64,000 bases of DNA from Ichthyophthirius multifiliis. Its lineage: Eukaryota > Ciliophora > Oligohymenophorea > Hymenostomatida. Position numbers and translations under genes: made by a program. Under the pieces are notes generated by a model, which was given only the letters and a program-made list of their open reading frames with translations, was not told the DNA's origin and ran no database searches. The stretch is from contig NW_004086259.1 of assembly GCF_000220395.1 (NCBI RefSeq), forward strand, positions 1-64,000, in the 5' to 3' direction. Positions 63,448 through 64,000 of this stretch are shown piece by piece; position 1 is the stretch's first letter; each line of letters opens with the position of its first letter.

Positions 63448-64000
63448 ATGTAAACATAAGATTAAAATTCAAACTATGATTAATTAGTCAATTCTTTAAC
63501 TTATTAACTATCTGTAAAATATATTTACTTATATTTATATAATTTAAAAAAGATATTTTATAACTTTTAATTTAATAAAATAAAAATATATAAATTTAAA
63601 AATTAATAAAATATAAAAAGGACTATAAATTGCTTGGACCAGTTGGCAAAGGTGCAGCTAGTTTTGTTATTAAAGTCTAATCTCATAAAACACAATAAAA
63701 ATTTGTAAAATATAAAATAATATATTGAAAATAAATATTTAATAAATTCTATATTTAAAATAAAAGGCAATAAAAGTAATTGATAAAAAAGACAAAAATT
63801 ACAAAGCAGCACAATAAAGATTAAAAAATGAAATAGAAGTATTTTTTAATTTTAGAATAAAAAATTAAACATATTTTAACTAAAATAAAAAAGGTACATT
63901 TTGAATTAAATCATAATAATATTGTAAAACTGATTAAAAATTTTGAAGATAAAGATAATCATTATTTAATGTTGGAATATTGTGAAAGAGGAGATTTATA
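63448..64000 (+). CDS. PLK4/SAK-like protein kinase, N-terminal part
   Basis: Cut by the window end. ATG 63448 starts MQTQDQNSNYDQLVNSLTYQ; an intron 63514-63620 joins LS to DYKLLGPVGKGAASFVIKV, the glycine-rich loop. A second intron (about 63710-63763) leads to FAIKVIDKKDKNYKAAQQRL with the ATP-binding lysine, then NEIEV, a third intron (about 63842-63892) and ELNHNNIVKLIKNFED ... LMLEYCERGDL, where the sequence stops. The order IDKK-x-x-YKA-x-x-x-R-x-x-NEI-x-H-x-x-L-x-H resembles PLK4/SAK, the centriole duplication kinase, more than other families; with so little of the domain this is tentative. Confidence 0.75.

Noticed and set aside
63603-63812. Minus-strand hydrophobic frame
   Set aside because: It is the antisense shadow of the first exons and introns of the PLK4-like kinase.

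Overview
The window is macronuclear-type DNA of a ciliate, most likely an oligohymenophorean close to Ichthyophthirius or Tetrahymena. It is extremely AT-rich (intergenic DNA is almost pure A/T). Long genes become readable only when TAA and TAG are read as glutamine and TGA is the sole stop. Invariant glutamines confirm this: GDIHGQF in both PPP phosphatases and VGQCGNQ in the tubulin use TAA. Introns are mostly 40-160 nt, GT...AG and nearly pure A/T. The exact species is an inference. There is no telomeric repeat at either end.

Layout, left to right. 1-9 kb: gene-free AT DNA, an ATXR3/SDG2-type SET-domain histone methyltransferase (+), about 2 kb of gene-free DNA and a casein kinase 1 (-). 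9-20 kb: a SETD3/RuBisCO-LSMT-type SET protein (+), then a giant minus-strand gene (about 9 kb) joining a P4-ATPase-like half to a two-domain class III nucleotide cyclase, the alveolate guanylyl cyclase architecture. 20-29 kb: a C2-domain membrane protein (+), an unknown protein (-), a long WD40 protein (-) and a small unknown protein (-). 29-38 kb: a synaptojanin-like Sac/5-phosphatase (+), an AGC kinase (+), a GOLD-domain protein (-) and a lipidated rhodanese-like/PUB protein (-). 38-48 kb: epsilon-tubulin (+), a CHORD-like Cys/His protein (+), a coiled-coil protein (+), the PP4 catalytic subunit (+), a long coiled-coil protein (-) and a CHFR-like FHA/RING/PBZ ubiquitin ligase (-). 50-64 kb: a DHHC palmitoyltransferase (-), a decayed or error-ridden TPR-like stretch (-), PP1 catalytic subunit (+), a TRPC4AP/TRUSS-like protein (-), a Rab-like GTPase (+), PTEN (+) and the start of a PLK4/SAK-like kinase (+, cut by the window end).

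The content is ordinary eukaryotic signalling and ciliary/centriolar housekeeping (phosphoinositide phosphatases, protein kinases and phosphatases, cGMP synthesis, basal-body tubulin and possibly PLK4), with no operons or mobile elements. The best second looks are the cyclase/ATPase fusion, whose cyclase halves are swapped relative to animal adenylyl cyclase and whose ATPase half lacks the A-domain glutamate; several unusual domain combinations; and about ten apparent single-base frameshifts, mostly at A/T homopolymers, which look like sequence or assembly errors. I found no clearly undescribed system.
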